Notes: a model not told the origin generated them from the letters alone. DNA of 64,000 nt from Chryseobacterium sp. GVT01B (GCF_019970045.1 NZ_JAHXYI010000003.1:558001-622000); one strand, 5' to 3'; shown: positions 17,975 to 28,567, counted from the first letter of the stretch. Translations and numbers: made by a program.

Positions 17975-20818
17975 ATGTCAGAAAATAAACATATTAGTAT
18001 ATCAAAAAATATAGAAACCGGAGATCAGACAGATTTTCATTTTCTACGCAAAACAGGGATTGAATACATAGAAAAGTTAGGAGGAAAACTCTGGACCGAT
18101 TATAACTCTCATGATCCCGGGATCACCACTTTGGAAGTTCTAAGCTATGCCATAACAGATCTTGGGATGAGGATGAACCTGAACATGGAAGATATCTTAG
18201 CATCTGATGATGTAAAAACAGACATTCATACTCAGTTTTTAAACGCTGCAGAAATTTTACCGTCAAGACCTTTAAACGAGCTGGATTACAGAAAGCTGTT
18301 CATAGATATCAACATGGCAGGAAGTCTTATAAGACCGATCCGTAACTGTTGGTTAGTTCCTAAAAATGAAAAATTATACGTTGATTGTAAAACCGGGGAT
18401 TTAGACTTTAAACCTATCGGAGATAAAACAGAAAGCTTTACCGTAAAAGGATTGTATGACCTTTATGTAGATTATGCTGAAGATATTGATACAGATGGAA
18501 TAGGGTGTGAAAAATCTAATGTTAATATCAAAATATTAGACAGTTACCACGCCAACAGAAGCCTTTGTGAAGATCTGGCAGAAATTAAAGAAGTTGAAAT
18601 CCAGAAAGTGGCAGTATGTGCCCGTATCGGACTTGTCAGCAAAGCAGATGAAGAGCTGGTGCATGCCAAAGTAATCAGAGCTATCAATAATTATCTGTCT
18701 CCGGAAGTTCATTTTTATTCACTGAAGCAAATGCTTGATAAAGGTCTTACGACAGATCAGATCTTTGAAGGACCTCTTTTGGATAACGGCTTTATTGATA
18801 CCGAAGAGCTTAAAAACAGCCAGTTAAGAACAGAAGTTCGTCTTTCTGATATTATCAGTGAAATCATGAAGATTGAAGGGGTTAAAGAAATTCATGACGT
18901 TTCTATTGCAGGCTGTGATAATATCATCAAACAGAATAACGATTGGCTGATCTGTATTGAAAAGGGCAGAAAACCGGAACTGTGCGAGCTGAGTTCATTC
19001 AGTTACAGTAAAGGATCTCTTCCATTAAATATCAATGACAAAAAGGTTCAGGATTACCTGGAGACTCTTAAAAGAGAAGAAGAAGTACTTAGAGATGATG
19101 CAAGACAGAATAAAGAATTGGCTTTACCAAAGGGAACTTCATATGATATTGCGAACTACGCTACTATTCTGAATGAATTCCCGGATACCTATGGAGTAGG
19201 AGAATCAGGAATTATCGGAAATCAATCTCCGGAAAGAGAAGCTCTGGCCAAACAGATGAAAGGGTATTTACTGTTTTTTGATCAGATCCTTGCCGGATAT
19301 TTCAAACACCTTGAAAAAATAAAAGAAATATTGAGCATCAATGGTAAGTTAAAAAGAACCTTTTTTACACAGACTCTTAAAAATATTAAAGGCTTTGATG
19401 AACTGGTTTCTGACTATGATACAGAAAATGAAGATCAGCTTACAGATTCATTGTATAAAGAGTTGGATAACAGTGTGGAACGCCGAAATGAAGTGTTGGA
19501 CCATCTGATCTCCCGTTTTGCTGAAACATTCAGCGACTATACCTTCTTGATGAAATCACTGTATGGAAAATCTACCGATGAAATTGTTTTAGGCAATAAA
19601 GAAAACTTCTTAAAAGAGTATTCTTCATTAAGTAAGGACAGAGGATTAGGCTATAATTATACCCTGATCGGAGATTCAGATCTGTGGAATACCAGTAATA
19701 TTTCCGGTGTTCAGAAAAGAATTGCCCGTTTGCTGGGAATTAAAGATTATACCCAGAGAAACTTATCCCAGTCGCCGGTATCCATCATTGAAACAATAGA
19801 CAATGCAGGTAAAAAAACATATACCTGGAAAATAAAAGATATCGCTAACAATATTGTTTTATCCTCTGTAAACAGCTACACGACTGAGCATATTGCAATC
19901 AAAAATCTGAATGAAGCTATTTATCAAACCATTCAGATTGATCAGGAAGATCTTGAAAATGCATTAGCCAGACTGGATGAGAAAAAGCCGGAAGAAACAT
20001 TAGAAAAACTGAAAAATTGTGAAAAGGATTACTGTTTAATTGGGAATATAAAAATCCGTGTTTCATTAGGAGGTAACTATTATTTTGAGATTCTGGATGA
20101 CGAGAAAAATGTTATTGCTGTTCACAAAAAAACCAATCCTTATTCAGAATTGAAAGACCTGAAAAAAGGAATTGAAGAGACGATCAATTATTTCAAATAC
20201 GAATTTACAGAAGAAGGTATTTTCCTTGTTGAGCATTTATTATTAAAGCCAACTACTAAGGATTATAAACTTATGGGAGGTATTGGCTGTATGTCTGTTG
20301 GAGGTACTTTCAGAATCATGTATGATCTTGAAGAAGAAAACCCGACAACAGATCCGATAGAATATTCGGAAGCCTTTATGTCTTCCTGTGAAGAAGGTTG
20401 TGAAACAGATGTTTTTGATCCTTATTCCTACAGAGTAAGTGTTGTCCTTCCCGGCTTTGCTTACCGTTTTCAGGATCCTGATTTCAGACGCTATGCAGAA
20501 ACCGTTATCAGGCAGGAAATTCCGGCTCATATTTTAGCGAAAATCTGCTGGGTGGGAGATCGTTTGAGTGAAAAACAAACTGCTCAGAATGATTTGGCTG
20601 AATTTGAAGCAGCATTTAAAAAATACCTTTTAGATAAGTCAAGAAACAATATTCTGAATCTCGGAAACAGCATTACGGATTTATTGACCGCTCTTAGCCA
20701 TTTGAATAATATCTATCGACCGGGAAGGCTTTTGGACTGCGATGCCAGTGATAGTGATATTCTGGACGGAAAAATCATATTAGGACAATCCAACTTATCA
20801 AAAAAAATTGAAAAATAA
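17975..20818 (+). CDS. large baseplate wedge protein (Afp12-like)
   Basis: This 947-residue protein starts with the region typical of Afp12/Pvc12 homologues: DFHFLRKTGIEYIEKLGGKLWTDYNSHDPGITTLEVLSYAITDLGMRMNL, i.e. the W-T-D-x-N-x-H-D-P-G-I-T-x-L-E block. A middle section (YLLFFDQILAGYFKHLEKIKEILS) and a C-terminal section (YRVSVVLPGFAYRFQDPDFRRYAETVIRQEIPAHILAKICWV) are also family-typical. It pairs with the preceding Afp11-like protein as the second wedge component. Its stop overlaps the next start by one base (TAATG), tying the PKD protein to baseplate expression. Confidence 0.9.
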   Translation: MSENKHISISKNIETGDQTDFHFLRKTGIEYIEKLGGKLWTDYNSHDPGITTLEVLSYAITDLGMRMNLNMEDILASDDVKTDIHTQFLNAAEILPSRPLNELDYRKLFIDINMAGSLIRPIRNCWLVPKNEKLYVDCKTGDLDFKPIGDKTESFTVKGLYDLYVDYAEDIDTDGIGCEKSNVNIKILDSYHANRSLCEDLAEIKEVEIQKVAVCARIGLVSKADEELVHAKVIRAINNYLSPEVHFYSLKQMLDKGLTTDQIFEGPLLDNGFIDTEELKNSQLRTEVRLSDIISEIMKIEGVKEIHDVSIAGCDNIIKQNNDWLICIEKGRKPELCELSSFSYSKGSLPLNINDKKVQDYLETLKREEEVLRDDARQNKELALPKGTSYDIANYATILNEFPDTYGVGESGIIGNQSPEREALAKQMKGYLLFFDQILAGYFKHLEKIKEILSINGKLKRTFFTQTLKNIKGFDELVSDYDTENEDQLTDSLYKELDNSVERRNEVLDHLISRFAETFSDYTFLMKSLYGKSTDEIVLGNKENFLKEYSSLSKDRGLGYNYTLIGDSDLWNTSNISGVQKRIARLLGIKDYTQRNLSQSPVSIIETIDNAGKKTYTWKIKDIANNIVLSSVNSYTTEHIAIKNLNEAIYQTIQIDQEDLENALARLDEKKPEETLEKLKNCEKDYCLIGNIKIRVSLGGNYYFEILDDEKNVIAVHKKTNPYSELKDLKKGIEETINYFKYEFTEEGIFLVEHLLLKPTTKDYKLMGGIGCMSVGGTFRIMYDLEEENPTTDPIEYSEAFMSSCEEGCETDVFDPYSYRVSVVLPGFAYRFQDPDFRRYAETVIRQEIPAHILAKICWVGDRLSEKQTAQNDLAEFEAAFKKYLLDKSRNNILNLGNSITDLLTALSHLNNIYRPGRLLDCDASDSDILDGKIILGQSNLSKKIEK

Positions 20819-23800
20819 TGAATACTAAATTAGACAATGTAACAACCCAATATAGAAAGTTCAACGACAATCAGGCGTTAACAGAAGGGCAATTAAACGA
20901 ATTTATAGATTATTTTGAAGATCAGGACAGACTATCAAGAACCCGTCTGAGCGGCGTAGGAATTGTGTGTGGTTTTCAATCGAATTATGTGGAACTTGAA
21001 ATCTCACCTACCTTAGCGGAAAAAACATCCAGACCCGGAGATAGAGATCTTGAGCTTCCCTTTGATACAATTGCAGTTACACAGGGAGCCGGTGTTACTA
21101 CCGATGGAGACTTAATAACACTGCGCCAGGCAGGAAGCAAAAATTCAGAGGCTATCATTGACTTCAAGGCTAATAATTACAGATACTACAGAAATTATGT
21201 TGATGTTGTAGGATATGAGCATTTTCGTATCGGAGGTCAGCAAATTCCTCTTTTAGAATTATTTACAACACAAGAGTACAGAAAGCTGGTAGACGGAGGT
21301 GCTAATGCCGGAGATTTTAAGCCGGTACTGGATATAAGTCTTTCACTAAGTGATAAAGTTGTAATTCTGTATTTAGAAAGTTATTCCAATGATGAGAATC
21401 CATGTCAGGATGCTGATTGTGACAATAACGGAGCTGAGCAGGTTTCTAATCTTAAAGTGCTTCTTGCAGATACAGCATCTGTTTCAGAGCTTATTGCGAA
21501 AGGTGATGCAAAAGATACGATCTATAAACAACATAATTTTTATGAAAAGCTTTTTGACAGTTTACCGAACATAGAAGCCAAAAGAGTTATTCTGGATACA
21601 CTCGTTAAAACAGCACCACAGCTAAAAACAAAATTTCAGGGTGCCATCAGTACTGTTGCAGAATTAAGTGACGGCTTTACTTCCATTGCAGCAACTTTTA
21701 ATGTAAACATGAATCTGGGAGGACAGACACTCTTTGACAAATTGAATCCTTTACTGTCAAACACTTCTCCAGGCTTAGAAGATTATCAGTACCGATATGA
21801 TTTATTAAAGGATCTGATTGATACCTATAATGAAATAAAAGGATTGATTCTGCATCTCAATGCTGAATGCTGTCCGGATATTGCTTCATTCCCTAAACAC
21901 CTTATGTTGGGAAATGTCGGAGCAAAGCAGGAATTAGGAGGATATACCCCTTTACGCCACGGTTTTTATAATTCACCGGTTACGACCAGTGATGACGAGA
22001 ATTATGAAAGAGTGGTAATGCTTGCCAACCGTTTTGTGCAGAAAGTCAATGGATTTCAATCCTATATCGGGCGCATTAAAATTACCCCTTCAAATCTGAA
22101 TGTAAGATTGGGTAATAAAGCAATACCATATTACTATAACGTAGATAAATCCTTATTGGCGCAATGGAACTTTGAAAAAACAAAAACCGATAGGGCAGCT
22201 TATAATTTAAGCTATCACACAGCCAACTTAGCAGGAGAAGACTTTATTCAGAATCCACTGAATTATAACATTGACAATAACGATTTTTATAGAATTGAAG
22301 GTCACCTGGGAATGCCTTATAAAACAGCATTGCAAAACATCAATGATCTTAAAACCCAATACGGATTAGCTTTTGATGTCATTGCATTGGTCCTGAATAA
22401 AGGTGAAAAACCTGGTGGGGAGCCGCCAATCAGAGAAAAAACAGTATCCATAGAAGAATTGAGAAAACAGTTGGTATCTATTTCCAGCGATGTCAGCAAC
22501 AGAACACTCAATTCACAAAATACTTTACTGAACATCTCTAAACTGGATGAACAGCTAAGATTGCTGAACCAGGCTGAATTTTCAAAAGAAGGATCATCCG
22601 AAGGAATTACCGTTGTAAAGCAAGATCCTAAAAAAGACGATGTTGTAAGTGAACTTTTAAGCGAATTTTTAGAAAGGAAATCAGGCTTGGAACATATGGC
22701 AGGAGTAGAACCGGGCGGAACTTTTGCGTTGATTTACTACTCGGAAGCTGAAAATCAGGTTCTTGCAGATTTTTCACTGCCTTACCTATGCTGTTCTAAA
22801 AAGGATCCTGCATTCTTATCATTACCGAAAAACAAACTGTGTCAGAAAGATGCTCCTATTGCAATGACCATTGTTCCGCTGGACGGACAGGTAAAAGCAT
22901 TTGTGAATGGTACTCCGATTCCTGCAGTTACACAATCAGGAGGTCAAAGCTTCTTCGATCCTAGTCTGGTTAACGCAACTTATTTTGGACAAACGATTAC
23001 ATTTACCGTGAATGATGATCCAGTGGAAGCACAGATGATTGTGTATGCACAGCCAAACGTATCTGTTACTACAGGTACAGTGAGTTATGACGCTCCTACG
23101 ATGGACGAAAATGCAAACAATCCGGATGCTACGGTTGAATTTAATGTTACCGGTGACTTTACAGGGGTTACATTTACCTGGAATTTTGATGATGGTACTC
23201 CAATCGTACATAATGAGGCTCCAACTAATAAAAAAGTTCATGTGTATAAGCTTGTTGCAGGACAGGAAAAAACTTTCAATCCAACACTTACAGTAACCAA
23301 TGCTAATGGCTGTAGTAATGTGTACAGATTAGCTCCGCTAAAATTAAAAGGTCAGTCTACGATTGCATGTTTAAGTGGAATGAGAGTGGTTATTCAGTAC
23401 AGAGACGATGTAGACCAGGGTCACGTTTGTAATGATGCTACTTTCAACTTAAAAGGAAATGATATTGTAATAGGAGGGGTCAATCCATACCCTGGCTTTA
23501 TTGGAAATATCCATTTAAGTAATACAGGAGGTAATCAGGATAGAGGTAACCATAAACCAGGTACTCCTGCGCTGAGCAGATATAATGAAATTATCATTAC
23601 TCAGGCTGAAGCTAAGCAAATGGCATCACAATCATTGGATGGTTTTGTAGAGTTTTCTCTTGAATGTGCTTTACCTGTTAATAACAGACCACCTACTGGT
23701 TGCCACCAGGATGTTGCTTATACGGAAATTTACTTAGCAAACGCTACAGTTCCTATTTATAAAGGATATCCAAACGGGAATTTCCTAAAAATAAACCCTT

Positions 23801-23820
23801 GTACAGGAGTGACAAAATAA
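20818..23820 (+). CDS. large PKD/Ig-domain surface protein A of the eCIS
   Basis: This 1000-residue protein has three parts. The N-terminal domain (residues about 1-130) holds VTTQYRKFNDNQALTEGQLNEFIDYFEDQDRLSRTRLSGVGIVCGFQ and a GAGVTTDGDLITL motif. A helical middle part (about 230-600) contains YRYDLLKDLIDTYNEIKGL and FASFPKHLMLGN-like motifs. C-terminal Ig-like and PKD domains include SLPKNKLCQKDAPIAMTI and VEFNVTGDFTGVTFTWNFDDGTP near 765-800. The N-terminal and middle parts are shared with the next gene. Related PKD proteins follow afp12 in other Bacteroidota eCIS loci, but I know of no assigned role. Coupling to the baseplate gene suggests a peripheral baseplate or fibre-support part. 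No signal peptide is seen, consistent with cytosolic particle assembly. Confidence 0.75.
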   Translation: MNTKLDNVTTQYRKFNDNQALTEGQLNEFIDYFEDQDRLSRTRLSGVGIVCGFQSNYVELEISPTLAEKTSRPGDRDLELPFDTIAVTQGAGVTTDGDLITLRQAGSKNSEAIIDFKANNYRYYRNYVDVVGYEHFRIGGQQIPLLELFTTQEYRKLVDGGANAGDFKPVLDISLSLSDKVVILYLESYSNDENPCQDADCDNNGAEQVSNLKVLLADTASVSELIAKGDAKDTIYKQHNFYEKLFDSLPNIEAKRVILDTLVKTAPQLKTKFQGAISTVAELSDGFTSIAATFNVNMNLGGQTLFDKLNPLLSNTSPGLEDYQYRYDLLKDLIDTYNEIKGLILHLNAECCPDIASFPKHLMLGNVGAKQELGGYTPLRHGFYNSPVTTSDDENYERVVMLANRFVQKVNGFQSYIGRIKITPSNLNVRLGNKAIPYYYNVDKSLLAQWNFEKTKTDRAAYNLSYHTANLAGEDFIQNPLNYNIDNNDFYRIEGHLGMPYKTALQNINDLKTQYGLAFDVIALVLNKGEKPGGEPPIREKTVSIEELRKQLVSISSDVSNRTLNSQNTLLNISKLDEQLRLLNQAEFSKEGSSEGITVVKQDPKKDDVVSELLSEFLERKSGLEHMAGVEPGGTFALIYYSEAENQVLADFSLPYLCCSKKDPAFLSLPKNKLCQKDAPIAMTIVPLDGQVKAFVNGTPIPAVTQSGGQSFFDPSLVNATYFGQTITFTVNDDPVEAQMIVYAQPNVSVTTGTVSYDAPTMDENANNPDATVEFNVTGDFTGVTFTWNFDDGTPIVHNEAPTNKKVHVYKLVAGQEKTFNPTLTVTNANGCSNVYRLAPLKLKGQSTIACLSGMRVVIQYRDDVDQGHVCNDATFNLKGNDIVIGGVNPYPGFIGNIHLSNTGGNQDRGNHKPGTPALSRYNEIIITQAEAKQMASQSLDGFVEFSLECALPVNNRPPTGCHQDVAYTEIYLANATVPIYKGYPNGNFLKINPCTGVTK

Positions 23821-23832
23821 TAGTCAGATAAT

Positions 23833-23866
23833 AACTTCATAGACAGTTTGAATTGTCTATGAAGTT
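23833..23866 (+). other. strong stem-loop between the two PKD genes
   Basis: A perfect 13-base-pair stem (AACTTCATAGACA at 23833-23845 with its complement at 23854-23866) encloses an 8-base loop. No run of T follows, so it looks like an mRNA stability or processing element rather than a canonical terminator. Confidence 0.6.
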
Positions 23867-23905
23867 TATTAAAAGACCTTAATAAATCATTAAAAATGAA
23901 CAATA

Positions 23906-26900
23906 ATGAATAATCAATTAAGTAATATAACCGTTCAATATCGAAAGTTCAGTAAAGGACAGTATCTGGAAGATCCTGATCAGTTCAATGAGTTTCTGGA
24001 CTCTTTCGAAGATCAGGACCGTTTGTCCAGAGTATTGCTGCAAGGGGTAGGTGTTGTATGTGGGCTTAAGCCAAAACTTATTTATAAAAACAGACTTTTA
24101 GACAGCATAGAGCTTTCCCAGGGAGCCGCAATTACAACTGATGGAGATTTACTAACCCTGAATAATACCAGCAAGACGAGTGAAGACTTGTACATGAGTG
24201 ATCTGAAGACAGTTGATCTGAAAAATAAAAACTTTACCCATTTTAAAGTATACGATAATTTTAAAGTAAAATATCCTGCATTTTACGAAGGGAACGAGCA
24301 GATTGAACTATGGGAACTGGCAACAGCTCAGGAAGCAAAATCTGATTTTCAGTCTATTAATAATCTTACAAATTTAGAAGACAAATACCTACTGCTGTAT
24401 TTGGAGGATTATGAAAAAGAAGTGAAACCTTGTAGAGGCGTTGACTGTGATAATCATGGAATACAGCAGATTAGAAACCTTAAAGTATTAGTTACTACAG
24501 CAAGTGGTATCACTCACATTCTTGGAGAAGATGGTTTTTCTCTGCCTGACCCCGTAACAGGTGAGGTTAAGCCCAAAAGAAAAGATCACCTTCAGCCTCA
24601 TCCTTTGTTTATAGAGGATATTTTGGAGCCTGTAAAGCAAAACCGGATTATTTTAGAGCGTTTTGTTTCAGAAAATAAGCTGAAAGTCTCTGATTTAAAA
24701 AATGTATATATCAAGGCGGTAGATAAAGCTGATTACGGGAAGAGTGTTTTTGAAAAAACAGCAGCAATCGCCAAAATTCTAGGTGTTTCAAGTGCTAGCT
24801 ATGACGTGTTTAAAGCGTCAATAGACAGAGTTATTAATCAGGAAACAGGTTTTCAGTATACTTATGATGTGATAAAGGATTTGATGGATACCTATTCTGA
24901 AATTGTAGAATTACTTCCTAAAGCATTTACTAAATGTTTCCCGGATTTTGCTTCTTTTCCTAAACATATCATGCTGGGAAAACTAATATCAGATATTCAA
25001 TTGGATTCCTCAAGACATCAGTTTTATAATTCTCCTGCTTTAGATGATGAAAAAGCAACTCAAAAAGTTAAAACCTTAATTAATCGTTTTAATCAGCAAG
25101 TGGGAAGTTTTGATCCTGATACTATTATTAAAAATAAAGAACGGGTTAAAATTACCCCTTCGCAAAAATTAAATCCTCTGGGCAATAAGGCAGTTCCTTT
25201 TTACTATCATGTTACAGAAGAGTTTTTAAAAACATGGAATTTTGATAAGACAAGCAATCGGTCATCTAGCAATAATCTGACATTTGATACGGATTGGGTG
25301 TTAATAGGAAATTCCGAACAAGTAAGTCCATTAAATCTCAATATAGATAACTATTCATTTTATAATATTGAAGGTCATCAGGGGATGGATTATCAAAAGG
25401 CTTTTGAACAGATAAAGGAAATCAAGGATAAGCAGCAGCTGGGATTTGATATCATGCTTTTGTCTTTAGAAGAAATAAAAGGAAATAAAGATCTGACAAA
25501 AGCTTATTTCAATGAATACGTAGAAAAGAACTCAGGATTAGAGCATAAACGAGGCGTTGAAAGAAAAGGTACTTTTATTATGGTGTATGATTCCATAAAA
25601 AATCCAAAAGTTATTGCAGACTTTTCACTTCCATACATCTGTTGTACTCCAAAAGCGATCATCAAATTAAGTTTGCCAACTTCTGTTATCTGTGCTGAAT
25701 CCAGTCCTATACCTTTTACAGTATCCCCTATGAATGGAGTGATCAAAGCAAGTGTTGGTGATGGTGTGAAAATCATCAATGGGCAATATGTCTTCGATCC
25801 GAAGGCTGTGGATGCTCAGTTCTATGGCCAGGAAATTACATTTACTGTAAATGGAAAAGCTACAGATTGCAGCATTAAGGTGATTTCAGAACCGGATATT
25901 AAAGTAGAAGTTGTAGAACCTGTCATTTATCCTGGAGGAGACTCAACAGCAACAATAGTAAACATTAAAGTTTCCGGAGCAAACTTTGCAGACTATACGT
26001 ACAGCTGGGATTTCCTTGGAACTGACGTTTGGGTTCCGATAAAGCCGGATGCAAATGGATTTGTGAGTTACAAGTATTACAATCTGGATCTTAAAAATAT
26101 TCCGGCAATAAGAGTAAAAGTAGATGGCAGCGGATGTACCCAGGACGTTACAATAAGAGACTGGCACGATGCTCCGGTTCGTTTAAGTTTAGCAACTGAT
26201 ATTATTTGTTCTGTATCAGATTCTATACCTTTTATTGATCTATTCCCTACGGATGGGATTGTGAAAGCCAGTGCTGGTGCTGAAGCCAGTGTTGTGTCCG
26301 GCAATGGTAGCTATTCCTTCAATCCAAATGCAGTGAATTCTGCTTTGTATGGTCAGTACATTACATTTACTGTAAACGATAAATCAACCAACTGCCGTAT
26401 TAAAGTTATTCCACCGCCAAAAGTTAATATTAATTATACTGTTGATTATCCAGCTAACGGATCAACAGAAACAACAATAAACATTGACGTTTCCGGACCC
26501 TACTTTACAGAATATATGTACGAATGGGATTTCCTGGGCACCGGACAGTTTACTCCTCCAAAACCTATAAATGGTAAGATAAGTTATAAATATTCTAATC
26601 TGGATCCGAAAAATATTCCGGTGATAGGAGTGAATGTGACTGGAGGAGGATGCTCTCAATACACGACTATAAGAGGCTGGTATGATGCTCCGGTTCAATT
26701 AAGTTTGCCGGTGAGTTCTATTTGTTCTGAATCCGGGTCTATTCCTTTTAACGTAGTACCCGGTAATGGAGTTGTAGCAGCTAGTGCTGGTGCTGAAGCT
26801 AGTGTTGTATCCGGTGCCGGGGGGTATTCCTTCAATCCGAACCTGGTGAATCCTGCATTACATGGTCAGGTAATTACCTTTACTGTAAACGGAAAACAAA

Positions 26901-27517
26901 CCAACTGCACTATTAGGGTTATTTCAACACCGAAGGTTGGGATATCTGTTAAGTCTGTTGATTATCCGGCTGGTAATTCAAATGAAACAAAAGTAAACTT
27001 CGTTGTTTCAGGTCCAGGCTTTACAAACTATACTTACAGTGTAGATGGTAACCCGCTCTCTCAGCCGGATGCTAATGGAAATATGAGTTATACATTGATG
27101 AATGTAGATCCAAAAAATATCCCGGTGATCAATGTGAAGGTGAGTAACGGTGAATGTACTCAAACCATTACAATAAGAGATTGGTACGTTGCGATCAAAA
27201 AGATAGACTTATCAGATAGTGTAAACTGCTGTCCTGCCACTCTGCCGATTATTAAAGCTGATGCCGGAGCGAAAGACCTGAGGTTTTCTTTAGAGCTGGG
27301 GAGATTTGGACTAAAAGGATCTGGTGACGGAGCGCCGGTACTTCTATACTTCTGGAGCAAATTAGAAGGTCCGGATGTGAAGCTAATTACTGACCCTGCT
27401 AGCGGAGACCTGGTAGTTGAAGATTTAGTTGCCGGTAACTATAAGTTCCAGCTTCTGGTTAAAGATGCTAATAGTGATGCATTTAGTATTGATACAACAA
27501 CTGTAACAGTGTATTGA
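23906..27517 (+). CDS. large repeat-domain surface protein B of the eCIS (Ig/PKD tandem repeats)
   Basis: This 1203-residue paralogue of protein A shares the N-terminal domain (ITVQYRKFSKGQYLEDPDQFNEFLDSFEDQDRLSRVLLQGVGVVCGLK, AAITTDGDLLTL) and the helical middle (YTYDVIKDLMDTYSEIVEL, FASFPKHIMLGK). From about residue 586 it carries three tandem units of roughly 172 residues (586-757, 757-929, 929-1095), each with a SLP..(V/I)C first part, an ITFTVNGK strand with Cys, a VSGP.FT.Y.Y.(W/V) PKD-like segment, and an ending like TIRDWYDAPV. A distinct C-terminal domain follows (DLSDSVNCCPATLPIIKADAGAKDLRF...SKLEGPDVKL). Repeated cysteines may form disulphides or stay reduced in the cytosol. A long outward-projecting element of the particle is the natural inference. 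Confidence 0.75.
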   Translation: MNNQLSNITVQYRKFSKGQYLEDPDQFNEFLDSFEDQDRLSRVLLQGVGVVCGLKPKLIYKNRLLDSIELSQGAAITTDGDLLTLNNTSKTSEDLYMSDLKTVDLKNKNFTHFKVYDNFKVKYPAFYEGNEQIELWELATAQEAKSDFQSINNLTNLEDKYLLLYLEDYEKEVKPCRGVDCDNHGIQQIRNLKVLVTTASGITHILGEDGFSLPDPVTGEVKPKRKDHLQPHPLFIEDILEPVKQNRIILERFVSENKLKVSDLKNVYIKAVDKADYGKSVFEKTAAIAKILGVSSASYDVFKASIDRVINQETGFQYTYDVIKDLMDTYSEIVELLPKAFTKCFPDFASFPKHIMLGKLISDIQLDSSRHQFYNSPALDDEKATQKVKTLINRFNQQVGSFDPDTIIKNKERVKITPSQKLNPLGNKAVPFYYHVTEEFLKTWNFDKTSNRSSSNNLTFDTDWVLIGNSEQVSPLNLNIDNYSFYNIEGHQGMDYQKAFEQIKEIKDKQQLGFDIMLLSLEEIKGNKDLTKAYFNEYVEKNSGLEHKRGVERKGTFIMVYDSIKNPKVIADFSLPYICCTPKAIIKLSLPTSVICAESSPIPFTVSPMNGVIKASVGDGVKIINGQYVFDPKAVDAQFYGQEITFTVNGKATDCSIKVISEPDIKVEVVEPVIYPGGDSTATIVNIKVSGANFADYTYSWDFLGTDVWVPIKPDANGFVSYKYYNLDLKNIPAIRVKVDGSGCTQDVTIRDWHDAPVRLSLATDIICSVSDSIPFIDLFPTDGIVKASAGAEASVVSGNGSYSFNPNAVNSALYGQYITFTVNDKSTNCRIKVIPPPKVNINYTVDYPANGSTETTINIDVSGPYFTEYMYEWDFLGTGQFTPPKPINGKISYKYSNLDPKNIPVIGVNVTGGGCSQYTTIRGWYDAPVQLSLPVSSICSESGSIPFNVVPGNGVVAASAGAEASVVSGAGGYSFNPNLVNPALHGQVITFTVNGKQTNCTIRVISTPKVGISVKSVDYPAGNSNETKVNFVVSGPGFTNYTYSVDGNPLSQPDANGNMSYTLMNVDPKNIPVINVKVSNGECTQTITIRDWYVAIKKIDLSDSVNCCPATLPIIKADAGAKDLRFSLELGRFGLKGSGDGAPVLLYFWSKLEGPDVKLITDPASGDLVVEDLVAGNYKFQLLVKDANSDAFSIDTTTVTVY

Positions 27518-27524
27518 GATTAAA

Positions 27525-27580
27525 CCTAATCTAATATCATGGGGTGTTTTTTCTTTAAAATGATGTAAGCACCCCTTAGG
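27525..27580 (+). other. stem-loop between PKD protein B and FN3-like protein
   Basis: CCTAA at 27525-27529 and GGGGTG at 27541-27546 pair with CACCCC-TTAGG at 27570-27580, leaving an asymmetric bulge. It could be a weak terminator or attenuator before the gene at 27622. Confidence 0.35.
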
Positions 27581-27621
27581 TATTAATGAAAATATAATAT
27601 TAACAATAAAAACATAATATA

Positions 27622-28536
27622 ATGGCAGCAGCAAAATGTGATGTTTCATTCAAAATAGGATATGAATCTTCATTGCCACTAACAGCGGCGACTGTGACTT
27701 ATTTAAATCCGCCGGGACCTACCCATGATATAAAGCAATTGGTTGCAACTGGTAATGCAATAAAGCTTAATGATATTCAAAATGATATTCAAACTCCAGG
27801 CACATACGAATTGGAAGTGAAACTGGCTGTAGGTGAAATTGTTACTAAGAGAGAGTTTTTCTTGAACGTTGGAAGGTGCAACTCTTCTTCTACTTGCTAT
27901 GTTCCTAAGATCTATGATATAAAAGTGCTGGATGATGGCCAGATCGTAATGAACTACTGGGTTGATGATACCACCAATCTTGCAACATTGGAATATCAGA
28001 TAGCAAAAGACCCTGACTTTACAGACATTATTTATACAAAGGTAGGTTTCAGTGATACAGCGTATACCCAATTTGAAAATATTGATATGAAAAATGGGAA
28101 AATTCCTGATAATACTAAGTTATATATAAGAATAAGAAAGTATTGTAAACCAGAGGGAATTTCGGAATGGTCAGATGCTGTTCAGTTTGATTCTAAAGAA
28201 TGGAGAGGTACAGTAGAAGCCTACTGCTTGTCTGGTATAGATGATCTGAATCCAGATTCTCTTTGCAACGGGACAGACCCCGCCTGGAAAACGAAAGTAA
28301 TTTTGAAACCTTCTTTACCAGATATAGGAACATTGATTTACTTGACTAATGGTATGGTTGCAACACCTACAAACATAAAAGAATTTGAGCCAAATGCACC
28401 CGAAAGCTTCAAAAGAAGTGGGATCAGATGGATAAGATTTCTAAGTTCTAATTCAGGTTTTAACCCAAGGTTAATTTATAGGGTAGATCCTGAAAATGCT
28501 ACAATAATAAGTATTGAAGACAAAGTGAGCTGTTAG
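27622..28536 (+). CDS. FN3-like beta-rich protein, last gene of the PKD group
   Basis: This 304-residue protein has no recognised catalytic motif. Residues about 88-195 look like a fibronectin type III fold: CYVPKIYDIKVLDDGQIVMNYWVDD, LEYQIAKDPDFTDIIYTKVGF, KLYIRIRKYCKPEGISEWSDAVQF. The N-terminal part (PLTAATVTYLNPPGPTHDIKQL) and C-terminal part (DLNPDSLCNGTDPAWKTKVILK) contain further short strands and cysteines. There is no signal peptide. It lies downstream of the two PKD proteins and ends at a shared bidirectional terminator, so it is probably the last gene of the rightward structural operon. It likely decorates or bridges the PKD proteins, which is inference from position. Confidence 0.65.
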   Translation: MAAAKCDVSFKIGYESSLPLTAATVTYLNPPGPTHDIKQLVATGNAIKLNDIQNDIQTPGTYELEVKLAVGEIVTKREFFLNVGRCNSSSTCYVPKIYDIKVLDDGQIVMNYWVDDTTNLATLEYQIAKDPDFTDIIYTKVGFSDTAYTQFENIDMKNGKIPDNTKLYIRIRKYCKPEGISEWSDAVQFDSKEWRGTVEAYCLSGIDDLNPDSLCNGTDPAWKTKVILKPSLPDIGTLIYLTNGMVATPTNIKEFEPNAPESFKRSGIRWIRFLSSNSGFNPRLIYRVDPENATIISIEDKVSC

Positions 28537-28567
28537 AATATCTTATGGTGATGATCTGAAATGCCCC

